From the NCBI GenBank assembly GCA_900541055.1, contig UQHZ01000001.1, positions 135,515-199,514 on the forward strand: a stretch of 64,000 nucleotides of DNA. The letters are read 5' to 3'. The DNA is from an uncultured Collinsella sp. Lineage in GTDB: Bacteria > Actinomycetota > Coriobacteriia > Coriobacteriales > Coriobacteriaceae. Both the position numbers and the translations under genes were made by a program. This document shows positions 33,326 to 41,825 of the stretch, piece after piece; within the stretch, counting starts at the first letter, position 1, and every line of letters starts with the position of its first letter. Under the pieces are notes generated by a model. It did not search any database and was not told where the DNA came from. It saw only the letters and a list, made by a program, of their open reading frames with translations.

Positions 33326-34315
33326 ATGGATCAGGACAAAACAACCGTGATGGGCGGCTACGGTTCCGCGCAGGCTGGCGATAACGCCGATGCGACCCGC
33401 GTTGTTCCCAACCCCGGTTATACCGACCCTGCCGCGACGCAGCCTTCTGCCGAGCCCACCCGGGTTATGGGCTATGGAGACACGGCGCAGGATTCTTACG
33501 CTGCATCTTCGCAAGGCCCCTATGGCAACGCAGCTCCGGATCCGTTTGATTACGCGCCGCAGGATTCTTATGCTGCCTCGACGCCGAATCCCTATGATGG
33601 CCTGCCGCAGAATCCCATTCCGCAGCCTCAGCAGACGACGTATATGCCTCGCACGGCGCAGCCTCGCTACGAGTCGCACGAGCCGTATCGCGAGTACCCC
33701 AAGTCGATTCCGCAATATGGCGAGGACGAGGAGAAGAAGCCGTCGCGTTCGTCGAGCGTGATCAAGAAGATCCTCATCGTGCTGGCGATTTTCTTTGCGC
33801 TGTCGGTTGTGTTTGCCATCGTGTCGGGCATGCTCAACAAGCGAGGGAGTTCAACGGCCGATACCACTGCCGAACAAACCGAGTTCGCCTCGTCTAGCAC
33901 CGTCGATCTGAGCGATATCCCGGGGCAGTACTGGTCCAACGCCAAGAAGATCCTCAAGTCGCGCGGCGCCGATCTTTCGAATGCCGTGGTCCTGACTGAT
34001 GATGGCTCAACGCCCGTCATCGATGCCAACTGGGTCGTTACTTCTGCCTACTATAACGACAACGGCAACCTCGAAATTCAACTCACGCACAAGAACAGTT
34101 CGGGCAACTCGTCCGACGGCCAAAGCGGTACCGACAGCTCGAGCTCCAATACGCTGGAGGACTTGAGCAACAAGGTACAGGAGTTGGGAGACAAGGCGCA
34201 AGAGCTGGGCGACACGGCACAAAACCTGGGTGATACCGCGCAGAACTTGGGCGGCTTGGCGACGGATGCCTGGAACGCCCTGCAAAACGGCATCTCGGGC
34301 GCGCAGGGAAACTAG
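33326..34315 (+). CDS. Single-pass membrane protein with disordered N-terminus and C-terminal heptads
   Basis: A 329-residue protein of unknown function. About 140 cytoplasmic residues are rich in Pro, Gln, Tyr and Asp and hold two ThrArgVal motifs (DATRVV, EPTRVMG) and two near copies of QDSYAAS. A basic patch precedes one membrane helix, ILIVLAIFFALSVVFAIVSG (about 150-170). Outside, a small folded region (VDLSDIPGQYWSNAKKIL) leads to a Ser-rich linker and a coiled tail of near-identical heptads KVQELGD, KAQELGD, TAQNLGD, TAQNLGG. TRV-type threonines resemble FHA-binding phosphosites of actinobacterial kinases, which is only a suggestion. GAAGGGA precedes ATG 33326. Confidence 0.75.
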   Translation: MDQDKTTVMGGYGSAQAGDNADATRVVPNPGYTDPAATQPSAEPTRVMGYGDTAQDSYAASSQGPYGNAAPDPFDYAPQDSYAASTPNPYDGLPQNPIPQPQQTTYMPRTAQPRYESHEPYREYPKSIPQYGEDEEKKPSRSSSVIKKILIVLAIFFALSVVFAIVSGMLNKRGSSTADTTAEQTEFASSSTVDLSDIPGQYWSNAKKILKSRGADLSNAVVLTDDGSTPVIDANWVVTSAYYNDNGNLEIQLTHKNSSGNSSDGQSGTDSSSSNTLEDLSNKVQELGDKAQELGDTAQNLGDTAQNLGGLATDAWNALQNGISGAQGN

Positions 34316-34327
34316 CTGTTAAGCAGG

Positions 34328-35509
34328 CTACAGCTGCTCGGCCGGACGGTCGGGCGAGCTAAAGCCCGAGTCAAACGTAACGACGCATGAGGCATCGGGT
34401 CGGCGCTCGTGCACGATGCGCGTGACGAGCTCCAGCAGCTCCTCGTCGGATATGTCAAAGCCGTCGGGACGCACCAGGTCAAACGAAACGAACCCGTCGT
34501 GCTCGTGCAGGTCGTGGATGGAGAGCGCGGGATCGATCTGCATGACGCCGCGCTTGACCCAGCCGCGCAAGTCATCGCCGGTTGTCGCGATGGGGTCGCA
34601 GTGCAGCGTGATACCAATGCCCATCTGGCGCTTGATGTCGTGCTCGATGGTGTCCAGAATCTCGTGGTGCTCAAACGCGTCGCCCTCGCCGGGCATCTCC
34701 ACGTGGGCGCTGGCAAACTGACGACCGGGGCCGTAGTCGTGCACCATGAGGTCGTGTGTGCCCAAGACCTGCGGATAGGACATGATCTTATCGCGGATTG
34801 CCTGGACGAGCTTGGGGTCGGGCGCTTGCCCCAGCAACGGGCTGATGGCGTCGCGCACCAGGCCCAGGCCGCTGATGCAGATGAAGATGCCCACACCCAG
34901 GCCTGCCCAGCCATCGAGATCAAAGCCGGTCGTCTGCGAAATAAGCGCCGCCACCAAGACCGAGCCCGAGGTGATGACGTCGTTTTTGGAGTCCTGCGCC
35001 GTGGCGATGAGCGTTTCGGAGTCGATGCGATCGCCCAGCGTGCGGTTGAACGCTGCCATCCAGAATTTGACGAGCATGGACAGAACAAGGGCAGCCATGG
35101 AGAGCGCCGAATACACGGTGGGCGAGGGCTTGATGATCTTGGTGACCGACTCGAGGATTAGGTTGATGCCGACGGCACAAACCAGGACGGCGACAAACAG
35201 ACCAGCCAGGTACTCGTAGCGGCCGTGGCCGTAAGGGTGGCCCTCGTCTGCCGGGCGGCTGGCAAGGCGGAACCCGAGCAGGCTCACGATGTTGCTCGAG
35301 GCATCGGAGAGGTTGTTGAAAGCGTCGGCGATGAGGGAGACGGAACCGGCGAGCAGGCCCGCGATGCCCTTGGCCAGGCACAGGGTGATGTTGAGGCCAA
35401 TGCAGATGAGGCTTGCGGAAAAACCCGCGTTGGTGCGGCAAGATGCATCGACTGGCCCGTCCTCGCTGCCGGGAACAAGCGTATGTACCAGCCGATTTAC
35501 AAATAGCAT
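34328..35509 (-). CDS. Cation diffusion facilitator family transporter
   Basis: A 393-residue membrane exporter of divalent cations (Zn, Mn, Fe or Co) driven by protons. ATG 35509 follows GAGGA; earlier starts lack a site. The metal-binding motif of helix 2 is DAFNNLSDASSNIVSLLGF, followed by GHPYGHGRYEYLAG between helices 2 and 3, and the second site Asp in AQDSKNDVITSG. The C-terminal cytosolic domain is about 90 residues longer than in minimal CDFs and His-rich (HDLHEHDG). Metal specificity cannot be told. It is convergent with the preceding membrane-protein gene. Confidence 0.92.
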   Translation of the reverse strand: MLFVNRLVHTLVPGSEDGPVDASCRTNAGFSASLICIGLNITLCLAKGIAGLLAGSVSLIADAFNNLSDASSNIVSLLGFRLASRPADEGHPYGHGRYEYLAGLFVAVLVCAVGINLILESVTKIIKPSPTVYSALSMAALVLSMLVKFWMAAFNRTLGDRIDSETLIATAQDSKNDVITSGSVLVAALISQTTGFDLDGWAGLGVGIFICISGLGLVRDAISPLLGQAPDPKLVQAIRDKIMSYPQVLGTHDLMVHDYGPGRQFASAHVEMPGEGDAFEHHEILDTIEHDIKRQMGIGITLHCDPIATTGDDLRGWVKRGVMQIDPALSIHDLHEHDGFVSFDLVRPDGFDISDEELLELVTRIVHERRPDASCVVTFDSGFSSPDRPAEQL

Positions 35510-35680
35510 AGCGGTCGTCCTCACAATCATGTTTAAGGGGATAGTGTAGCTCGCGCGGGGGCGCCGTGCACCGATGCTCAGAAAATGCAGCAATAGTCTG
35601 CCGGTGCTAACGAGCGAGCCTTCTCGTCTGCCTGGGTGGTCCATTTTGGGCCACATGGGTATGGGCATGTGCCTGTTTGC

Positions 35681-35699
35681 TCGACATACTTAATGTCGA
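35681..35699. promoter_or_regulatory. Palindrome in the divergent CDF/zinc-ribbon region
   Basis: TCGACAT and ATGTCGA are perfect 7-bp arms spaced by 5 bp, 29 bp before the zinc-ribbon gene. A second small palindrome, CACATG...CATGTG, lies just upstream. A regulator site is plausible. Confidence 0.4.
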
Positions 35700-35727
35700 C
35701 AGCCCCTGTGCAAAGGAGGACGTTTCC

Positions 35728-37065
35728 ATGGACGAGATGTTTGCCATTAAATGTCAAAACTGCGGTGGCCCTATGTACTCACACCAAGCTAAGCGCAGCT
35801 TTGAGTGCGCTTATTGCGGTGCGGTCATTCCGTGGCAGGCGGACGCTGGAGAGCCCAAGAGCGCTTTGGGCATTCGCCATACGCCGTTGACGGCGGTGGA
35901 TGGACTGCTCAAGCTCACGCATGTGTCGCAACTCGAGCGCCCGGAGGACCCGGACTGGTATTTCTTCAATTCGCACTGGCGCAATCAGTCGGTCCTGGAA
36001 CATCTGCTGTGGGAGGATCGCGGCACGGCGCAAGAGTTCCAAGAGGCCACGCATGTGAGCATTCCTTGCCCCTTCTGCGGAGCGTCCTTTGAGGGCGAGT
36101 CAACGCAGCGTGTGTTTGAGTGCCCGTCCTGCGGCAACAAGATCGGCGTTGCCGACCTACTCAAGCCCGGTACCTTCAGCAAGCGCCTGACCTTGGGCGT
36201 TGGTGCGGAGTATGTACCTGGGCAGGGTGTTCCCTGCGAAATCTCGCCGCAGCAGGCACGTGCCAACGCACTGCAGCTGGTGCGCCAGTACCCCGACGTC
36301 TTTGCCGAGCACGACGTGGAAGATGCGATCCAAAACGACATGATGCTCTTCTATTTCCCCATGGCGCTGGCGGACCTGCGCATGATGGCGAGCTTCCCGG
36401 GTAAGGGCCTGAGCAAGGAGACCCTGGTGTACTACGAGGTGCTCGACTGGGCATACCCCAGGGCAAACTACCTGGACGTTCGCCTCATGGGCATTTTGGA
36501 GCCATGGGACTTTGCCAAGGTTGGGCCGTTTGACCCGGCCATGCAGGAAGGTAACTTCCGCGTCGTTTCCGTCGATGCGTCCACCAAGGATCAGGTGGTC
36601 ATTGATAAGCTGGCGCTCGATATTGCCGGCAACGATGCCGAGGCGACCCTGGGGCTCAATAAAAAGAGCATTCGCACGTGGGCGCGCAAGGCTCGCAAGC
36701 ACAAGGACGGCCTGGTGATGGTACCGGTCTACTTTGTCGATCGCCCGGCGTCGGATAGCCGCGACGGCGAGCAAGTGCGCATCGCCGTGAACGGCCAGAC
36801 GGGTCGCGCGGCCGCGGTGGTGTTTGGCGACAAGCGCGAAACGCATATCGTGGCGCCGCTCAGCCCGAGCCTGCATTTGTCCGGTGAGAGCACCGTACAC
36901 GCCACGCCCATCGAGGTCAAATATGTTAAATCTCCGTTCCTATACCAGATCGTGCGCCGTGGAGGCGGCGAGCAACCGCGCCAGGTTGCAGCGGTGGCCG
37001 AGGGCTCCTGCCGAGAGGAGAAGCCCAAACGCCGCGGTCTGCTGGGTGCGCTATTTGGGAAGTAG
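35728..37065 (+). CDS. Zinc-ribbon protein of unknown function
   Basis: A 445-residue protein. ATG 35728 follows AAAGGAGG. Two zinc ribbons are seen: CQNCGG with CAYCGA (about 9-35), and CPFCGA with CPSCGN (about 114-140). The rest is a mixed alpha/beta region without a family I recognise, containing YYEVLDWAYPRANYLDVRLMG and ending in a basic tail EEKPKRRGLLGALFGK. No membrane helix or signal peptide is evident. Duplicated TFIIB-like ribbons suggest binding of nucleic acid or protein. Confidence 0.75.
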   Translation: MDEMFAIKCQNCGGPMYSHQAKRSFECAYCGAVIPWQADAGEPKSALGIRHTPLTAVDGLLKLTHVSQLERPEDPDWYFFNSHWRNQSVLEHLLWEDRGTAQEFQEATHVSIPCPFCGASFEGESTQRVFECPSCGNKIGVADLLKPGTFSKRLTLGVGAEYVPGQGVPCEISPQQARANALQLVRQYPDVFAEHDVEDAIQNDMMLFYFPMALADLRMMASFPGKGLSKETLVYYEVLDWAYPRANYLDVRLMGILEPWDFAKVGPFDPAMQEGNFRVVSVDASTKDQVVIDKLALDIAGNDAEATLGLNKKSIRTWARKARKHKDGLVMVPVYFVDRPASDSRDGEQVRIAVNGQTGRAAAVVFGDKRETHIVAPLSPSLHLSGESTVHATPIEVKYVKSPFLYQIVRRGGGEQPRQVAAVAEGSCREEKPKRRGLLGALFGK

Positions 37066-37180
37066 GGGAGTAGTGCTGGGGTGTCGGGCTGCATCACAAG
37101 GTCATTAGATGAATTTAAAAGTGCTGGGAACGTGCTAACATTGCCGATAGCCTTAATCTTGTAGAAGCGGAGGCCGGATT

Positions 37181-37651
37181 ATGGGTTTTGCGGATCAGCA
37201 GCTTCAGATTCAGGTGCCGTATTCTCCTGACGACACGTTTAATGCCTTGAAGGCAGCTATGGAAAAGCTGCCTAAAGTAAAAGTTGATAGCGCATCGCCC
37301 ACAACAAGAACAGTTGCAGCTGAGATTGGTATGAGCCTTTGGTCCTGGGGTGAAAATATCAGTATTTCGGTTGTTCCAGTTGAAGGCGGATCTGGCGTTA
37401 CTGTCAACTCATCATCTAAGGTCAGGACAAACGTATTAAACGGGGGCAAAAATGCAAAGAATATTGCCGAGATAGTCGATGCCCTATCGAAGGAGCTCGA
37501 GCAGTATCCGCAGGTTTCACAGACTATTGAGACGCTGGCGGATAGTGGTGATGTAGTTGCAAGGCTTGAGAGACTTGCAACGCTGCGTGATAGTGGAGTA
37601 CTTACCGAGGAAGAGTTTGCTGCAGAAAAGGAAAAAACCTTTCGTAACTAG
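37181..37651 (+). CDS. SHOCT domain protein
   Basis: A 156-residue protein. The last 30 residues, VARLERLATLRDSGVLTEEEFAAEK, are a SHOCT domain, a short helical oligomerisation module. The first 120 residues form a beta-rich domain (VPYSPDDTFNALKAAMEKLP...) of unknown role. Codon use is visibly more AT-rich than in neighbouring genes, as in the following hicAB genes, hinting at transfer. No ribosome site stronger than AAGCGGAGG-like sequence precedes ATG 37181. Confidence 0.7.
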   Translation: MGFADQQLQIQVPYSPDDTFNALKAAMEKLPKVKVDSASPTTRTVAAEIGMSLWSWGENISISVVPVEGGSGVTVNSSSKVRTNVLNGGKNAKNIAEIVDALSKELEQYPQVSQTIETLADSGDVVARLERLATLRDSGVLTEEEFAAEKEKTFRN

Positions 37652-37741
37652 ACACGATGGTTGGATTTGTATTCTGCTATTGAACTTGTTTAAGCTAGGC
37701 TGAAAACATCGTGTGGAATAAAAGTGCGCAGTATCCTCGCC

Positions 37742-38194
37742 TTATACAACAATAGAGACCTCTTTCGGGCGCCCTGCCTTTGGAGCGTCGGCGAGTCGTG
37801 CCTCGATGGAAGCTTTGGACACCATGCGCTTGGTGCCATCCTTCCATGAATCCAACAGTCCAGCATTTATCAGTTGCGATACTCTTGCCGAGCTAACGCC
37901 AAGCATGCGCGCGGCATCCGCTGCGGTGACGGCGGGGATATCGTTGAGTTCGCGGCTGACGGCTACGGCGATAATCTTGCCGCCGTGTCGCGGCTCATGT
38001 CCGAAGTCCGGCGCAGGCAGGTCGACGCCGCCCATTAGGTGGTCATCGACCATGCATGCGAGAAAATCAGCGGCGCTTTCGACAGCGTCGTTTAGGTCGG
38101 AGCCAAACGTTCCTCCTCCGCCCAGCGAGCCACATGGCACGGCATCGACCATGCCGTCCGAATCAAAGAACTCAAATTCCCATACGTAAACCAT
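37742..38194 (-). CDS. hicB: HicB-type antitoxin with C-terminal helix-turn-helix
   Basis: A 150-residue protein. The N-terminal half (about 1-80) is a partial RNase H-like HicB fold (VYVWEFEFF...DLNDAVESAADFLACMVDDHL). The C-terminal half carries a helix-turn-helix, TAADAARMLGVSSARVSQLINAGLL, that would bind the operon promoter. It follows hicA by 45 bp on the same strand. HicB blocks HicA and autoregulates the operon; an AT-rich operator lies upstream of hicA. Confidence 0.78.
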   Translation of the reverse strand: MVYVWEFEFFDSDGMVDAVPCGSLGGGGTFGSDLNDAVESAADFLACMVDDHLMGGVDLPAPDFGHEPRHGGKIIAVAVSRELNDIPAVTAADAARMLGVSSARVSQLINAGLLDSWKDGTKRMVSKASIEARLADAPKAGRPKEVSIVV

Positions 38195-38239
38195 GTAAGA
38201 CCTCCTCTAAAAAGCGATGCGAAATGTGATGAGGATGAG

Positions 38240-38410
38240 CTATCGAAGTCCTGCCTGCCTTAGGATTCTTTTGGCAATTTGATCCTCAATCTCTCGGTGG
38301 CGTTTCACGAGCACGAGTTTATCTCCTTTGACGAACTTCTCGTGATTAGTGCCTCCTTTCGAGATGAAGCCGGCTTCTTCGAGGATGCGGATCAATTCGC
38401 GTCTCTGCAT
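38240..38410 (-). CDS. hicA: HicA-type mRNA interferase toxin
   Basis: A 56-residue dsRNA-binding-fold toxin. ATG 38410 is preceded by AAAGAGG; a TTG start would add five residues. MQRRELIRILEEAGFISKGGTNHEKF and VKRHREIEDQIAKRILRQAGL match HicA throughout, including the catalytic His in the GTNHEKF segment. HicA cleaves mRNA and is held in check by HicB, encoded next. Confidence 0.85.
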   Translation of the reverse strand: MQRRELIRILEEAGFISKGGTNHEKFVKGDKLVLVKRHREIEDQIAKRILRQAGLR

Positions 38411-38447
38411 CTTAGCCTCTTTCAATAACTATATATTAGCACTTTCT

Positions 38448-38486
38448 AAGGGTTTAAGACTTAAATCTTAGATATTACTAACCCTT
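38448..38486 (-). promoter_or_regulatory. hicAB operator: nested palindromes
   Basis: AAGGGTT (38448-38454) and AACCCTT (38480-38486) enclose the 13-bp palindrome TTTAAGACTTAAA (38453-38465). The region is AT-rich, contains TATAGT- and TAATAT-like boxes on the minus strand, and lies directly upstream of hicA. It is the expected position for HicB binding. Confidence 0.5.
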
Positions 38487-38654
38487 TGTTTTGTGGTGCC
38501 ATCTTTGGATAACGGCTTATATTCCTTGTTGTATTAGTTTATTTGCTCGTGCGGACACGATTTTGGTGCTCTGCGCACGACCGCGAAAAGGGTTTGCGGT
38601 GACTAAAATGTGGCCATAGAGACAGTTTTAACGAACCCCACGGGAGTGACGTGT

Positions 38655-38924
38655 ATGGACAACAACACGCTGCTATTCCAGGACAAAGGTTCGGGTAGGT
38701 ATAAAGACGTCAAGATCTACCCTAACCGCATTGAGGTACTCAAGAAGGGCACTTTTGGCGGCAAGCACACCGAGATTGTTTATCTTAAGGACATTACGGG
38801 CGTCAATAGAATCAAAGGCCGCGATGTTTTTCTGCGCAATCGTCTGTTGACCGCTTGCGTCTTTAGCCTGAACAGCCGTGCGAAGGCCCAGGAGTTTGTT
38901 AACGCGCTGAACATGGTGATGTAG
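38655..38924 (+). CDS. Small PH-like domain protein
   Basis: An 89-residue protein. ATG 38655 is preceded by GGGAGTG. The sequence LFQDKGSGRYKDVKIYPNRIEVLKKG...HTEIVYLKDITGV...LNSRAKAQEFVNALN has the strand-rich body and C-terminal helix of bacterial PH-like domains. These often bind membranes or proteins. No signal or membrane helix. Function unknown; it may belong to the same AT-richer islet as hicAB. Confidence 0.6.
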   Translation: MDNNTLLFQDKGSGRYKDVKIYPNRIEVLKKGTFGGKHTEIVYLKDITGVNRIKGRDVFLRNRLLTACVFSLNSRAKAQEFVNALNMVM

Positions 38925-38952
38925 CCGATAGCGGCGTTCGGGCCAAGGTAAA

Positions 38953-38989
38953 AATCGGGGGCACAGAACGGTGTTCTGCGCCCCCGATT
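38953..38989 (-). terminator. Terminator of the PI-PLC-like gene (and hairpin after the PH-like gene)
   Basis: AATCGGGGGCACAGAAC pairs with GTTCTGCGCCCCCGATT over 17 bp with one mismatch. On the minus strand it is followed by TTTT, placing it 30 bp beyond the PI-PLC-like stop. Confidence 0.85.
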
Positions 38990-39018
38990 GAGTCGATGTG
39001 TCTAAAAGGCCGGCTTGC

Positions 39019-41520
39019 CTATTCGACAACGTCCTCGTTGTTTTCACCGTCACTGGCAAGCATCGCCGCGCCGGCGACCGTTGTCGCCACGGCGGCGGCA
39101 GCGAGCCCGGCGGCAACGCCAGAGCTGTCGCCCGTGTCGGCGAGCTTTCCGCCCGAGCCCTTGCCCTTGTTGCCCTTACCGTTCTTATCAGCGCTGCCTG
39201 CGTTGGAACCCGTGCCGCTGCCGGTGCCGGTGCCGCCTGCACTGTCCGAGGCCGCTACGGTAAAGCTTGCGGCTCCGTCGCTGGCGAGCGTGTAGTTTTG
39301 CGCCGCGTTGCCCAAGAGACCGTTCACGCGCACCCAGTACGTTCCTGCGGCAAATGTTTCGCCCTCGGCCATTGCTGTGCCCGGAGCGCCGTTCGCGTCG
39401 TGCACAAACTCGAGCTGGGCCGTGCAGGCATCGGTTTCGAGCTTGCCCTCGAGTGATGCCGCAATCTTGGCGCGCACGTCTTCGCCGGCCTTAAGGCCTT
39501 CGAGTCCCTCAAAATGGGGCGTCAGCGCGCGTGGATCGATATCGATGGGCACAGAGCCCTGCAGCCCCGTAACGGTCTCGTTGCCCAGGGCGTCGACATC
39601 CACGTATTCAATGGCAAACGCATGGCCCGAAGCTGTCGCGTTGAGCGCGTTGCTGCTGTCGGCAAGGCGGAAATGACCCTCGCCAACGGTCTTGCCATCC
39701 TGGAATGAGGCATCGCTCAGCGAGTCGCCGTACGTCATGCGCATGCGGGTCGGGAGATAGTACGGGAGATAGTACGAAGCCGTCTGCTTGTGCTCCGTAT
39801 CGTAATTGCGTTGGTAGATGCTCCGGGCCAGTGCCGAATCGACAAAGTCGGACGCGATAATGCCAACGTGCTTGAGGCAATCTGACTTTGTTTTATCGCT
39901 GCCGCTGGGATTGATGTACTGGCTCTTGTACAGATGCTCGTTGACCACTCGCGCCGCGGTAAAAGGATTGCTTCCTTGTTTGTAATTCGTGCAACTGGTG
40001 TAGTTGATAGACCAGCAGCGTTCCAGGACTTGCACCTTGGCGCCATCATTGTCCTCGACGTCCACCTTGTTGCGCGTGAGATTGGTCGTCTCTCGCAGCG
40101 CCATATCGACCCAGCTAATCTTGTCGGTTCCGGTGCATTCAAAATGGTCCTGGGCGTATACCTTGGTGCAATAGGGCTCTTTGTCGCCCGCATTGCCCGT
40201 AGTCTCAAAGCCTCGCGCGTCTTGGACGAGGCACATCGACTGCCCGGAATGCGCCTTGATTTTGTTGTCCCATTGGGTGAGATCGAGGCCCCACGTGTGG
40301 CTGCTTACGCTGTTGCCGGCGAGTACAAATCGACGCAGCAGGACGATCTTTCCGCGCACCTCGTTCAGTGTGGGGATTCGGCTCGACGTGTAGAACAGAT
40401 CGGGATTATCGTGCATAACCTTGGCGAAAGCCGTCGTAACGCTTTCGTCGGTAGCCTCGTCGTTGCCTCGTGACGCAAGCATGATGAGCGTTTCTGACGG
40501 GTTTTCGTTCAAAAATGTTTTGAAGTAACCGATGACATCGGAGAGATGCATAAAGCCCCCGTCTTTTTTGAGCAGGTAGCATCTTCCATGGTCGATACCG
40601 GGGTCGCCGTTCTCGTCGTTCCTTCCGAGTCGGATATCAAAATAGCGAATGCCTTCGAGCAACTGCGTCGGGATGTAATCCTGCTGGCACTTTGCTTGTG
40701 AGGATTGGGGCTCGGTGTCGTTGTCCACGCTGCAGGTGCCCGAATCATGCGTGCCCGGGATACTCAGCTCGTCGAGGTACTTGTTGTCGTCGACGTATTT
40801 CATCCAGCATGGTCCGTCGACGTAGCTGCTATACGTGGTCCAGTCGATACTTCTAACTGTGGTATTGATCTTGCCCATGTCGTAACCGACAAGTTCTAGC
40901 TCCCACGGAATGCTCTTACTCTTATGGCAGATCTTATTGTTGTCCTGGTCTTTGCCGTCCGATTCTATTGCCAGGTACTTAATGTCTTTTTTCTCGGTTT
41001 CTTTCTCGACCGTGCGGTCTCGAATGATATAGGTTCCGTTTGATTGACGTTCGAACGCAAAAGCGCGGCTGGGCTTGTTGTCATACTCGCCGCCCCATAC
41101 GTGGATGACCTTTCCATCTTTGTCCGAGTCGTCGTCGACCGACCAAATGCTGTAGCCCGTCTTTTTATGCTCTTCGAAATTGAGCAAGGTGCGGATAGCA
41201 TACCAGTTTGTATCGTCATTCTTGGTCGTTACGTTCTCAAGGATGAGCTTGCTGGACGTGCCGTCGTTAAACAGGTGGCAGACGTTGCCGCGAACGTTGC
41301 CGTCTTGGTTGACGCTCGCGGTGCGAAAATAGCCCGCGGGGCGAAGGCGAATGACGAACTTGTCGAGGTTGACCGCCGATGTGGGCGTGTCTTCTGCAAA
41401 TGCCGCGCGCAGGGGAATGCCCGGTACTGCGGTTTCGGGCAGGCTTGCAAGTGGCGACAACGCTGCAAGTCCAAGGCCCAACGTGAATGCTCGACGGCTG
41501 ATGGCGTGGTGTTCGGTCAT
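39019..41520 (-). CDS. Tat-exported, wall-anchored PI-PLC X-domain protein
   Basis: An 833-residue secreted protein. The N-terminus ISRRAFTLGLGLAALSPLASL has a twin-arginine signal. The central region holds a phosphatidylinositol-specific phospholipase C X domain: LDELSIPGTHDSG with the first catalytic His (about 258) and DPGIDHGRC with the second (about 309), then FLNENPSETLIMLASRG. The C-terminus shows a Gly/Lys linker and LADTGD, an LPxTG-like sorting motif, then a hydrophobic stretch. The tail is acidic instead of the usual basic one. Likely substrates are phosphatidylinositol or GPI-linked lipids of host cells. GGAG precedes the ATG. Confidence 0.8.
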   Translation of the reverse strand: MTEHHAISRRAFTLGLGLAALSPLASLPETAVPGIPLRAAFAEDTPTSAVNLDKFVIRLRPAGYFRTASVNQDGNVRGNVCHLFNDGTSSKLILENVTTKNDDTNWYAIRTLLNFEEHKKTGYSIWSVDDDSDKDGKVIHVWGGEYDNKPSRAFAFERQSNGTYIIRDRTVEKETEKKDIKYLAIESDGKDQDNNKICHKSKSIPWELELVGYDMGKINTTVRSIDWTTYSSYVDGPCWMKYVDDNKYLDELSIPGTHDSGTCSVDNDTEPQSSQAKCQQDYIPTQLLEGIRYFDIRLGRNDENGDPGIDHGRCYLLKKDGGFMHLSDVIGYFKTFLNENPSETLIMLASRGNDEATDESVTTAFAKVMHDNPDLFYTSSRIPTLNEVRGKIVLLRRFVLAGNSVSSHTWGLDLTQWDNKIKAHSGQSMCLVQDARGFETTGNAGDKEPYCTKVYAQDHFECTGTDKISWVDMALRETTNLTRNKVDVEDNDGAKVQVLERCWSINYTSCTNYKQGSNPFTAARVVNEHLYKSQYINPSGSDKTKSDCLKHVGIIASDFVDSALARSIYQRNYDTEHKQTASYYLPYYLPTRMRMTYGDSLSDASFQDGKTVGEGHFRLADSSNALNATASGHAFAIEYVDVDALGNETVTGLQGSVPIDIDPRALTPHFEGLEGLKAGEDVRAKIAASLEGKLETDACTAQLEFVHDANGAPGTAMAEGETFAAGTYWVRVNGLLGNAAQNYTLASDGAASFTVAASDSAGGTGTGSGTGSNAGSADKNGKGNKGKGSGGKLADTGDSSGVAAGLAAAAVATTVAGAAMLASDGENNEDVVE

Positions 41521-41563
41521 AACTTCTCCATTCGCAGAGTGCGGTTATGCGATAGTTTTGGTC

Positions 41564-41569
41564 ACTATA
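41564..41569 (-). promoter_or_regulatory. Likely promoter of the PI-PLC-like gene
   Basis: TATAGT on the minus strand is a good -10 box 45 bp before the ATG; the -35 is weak. The rest of the gap 41570-41720 shows nothing I can name. Confidence 0.4.
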
Positions 41570-41721
41570 CTGCCCAGATGTTTAAAGACGCCGGTTTAAT
41601 TGTCTGCGCGGCGCAATAAATCGGCGGGTGGACGCGTTGGGGTGTTTGTCGTGTTCGTACTGTTGCCACATTTGGGGCGGTTCCGGCGTCCGGCGTCCTC
41701 GCGTTCGTCGGCTACCGGCAT

Positions 41722-41755
41722 AAGAAAAGGAGGGTCGGTTTACCGGCCCTCCCTT
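41722..41755 (-). terminator. Terminator after the lipoprotein gene
   Basis: On the minus strand AAGGGAGGGCCGGT pairs with ACCGACCCTCCTT, followed by TTCTT. It lies about 70 bp after the lipoprotein stop codon. Confidence 0.75.
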
Positions 41756-41825
41756 GGTACGAAGCGCTGGGATACCGTCGCTTGTTTACGCTGCGCCCGT
41801 GTTTCCCGCTGCTCTCGCCAGTCGC

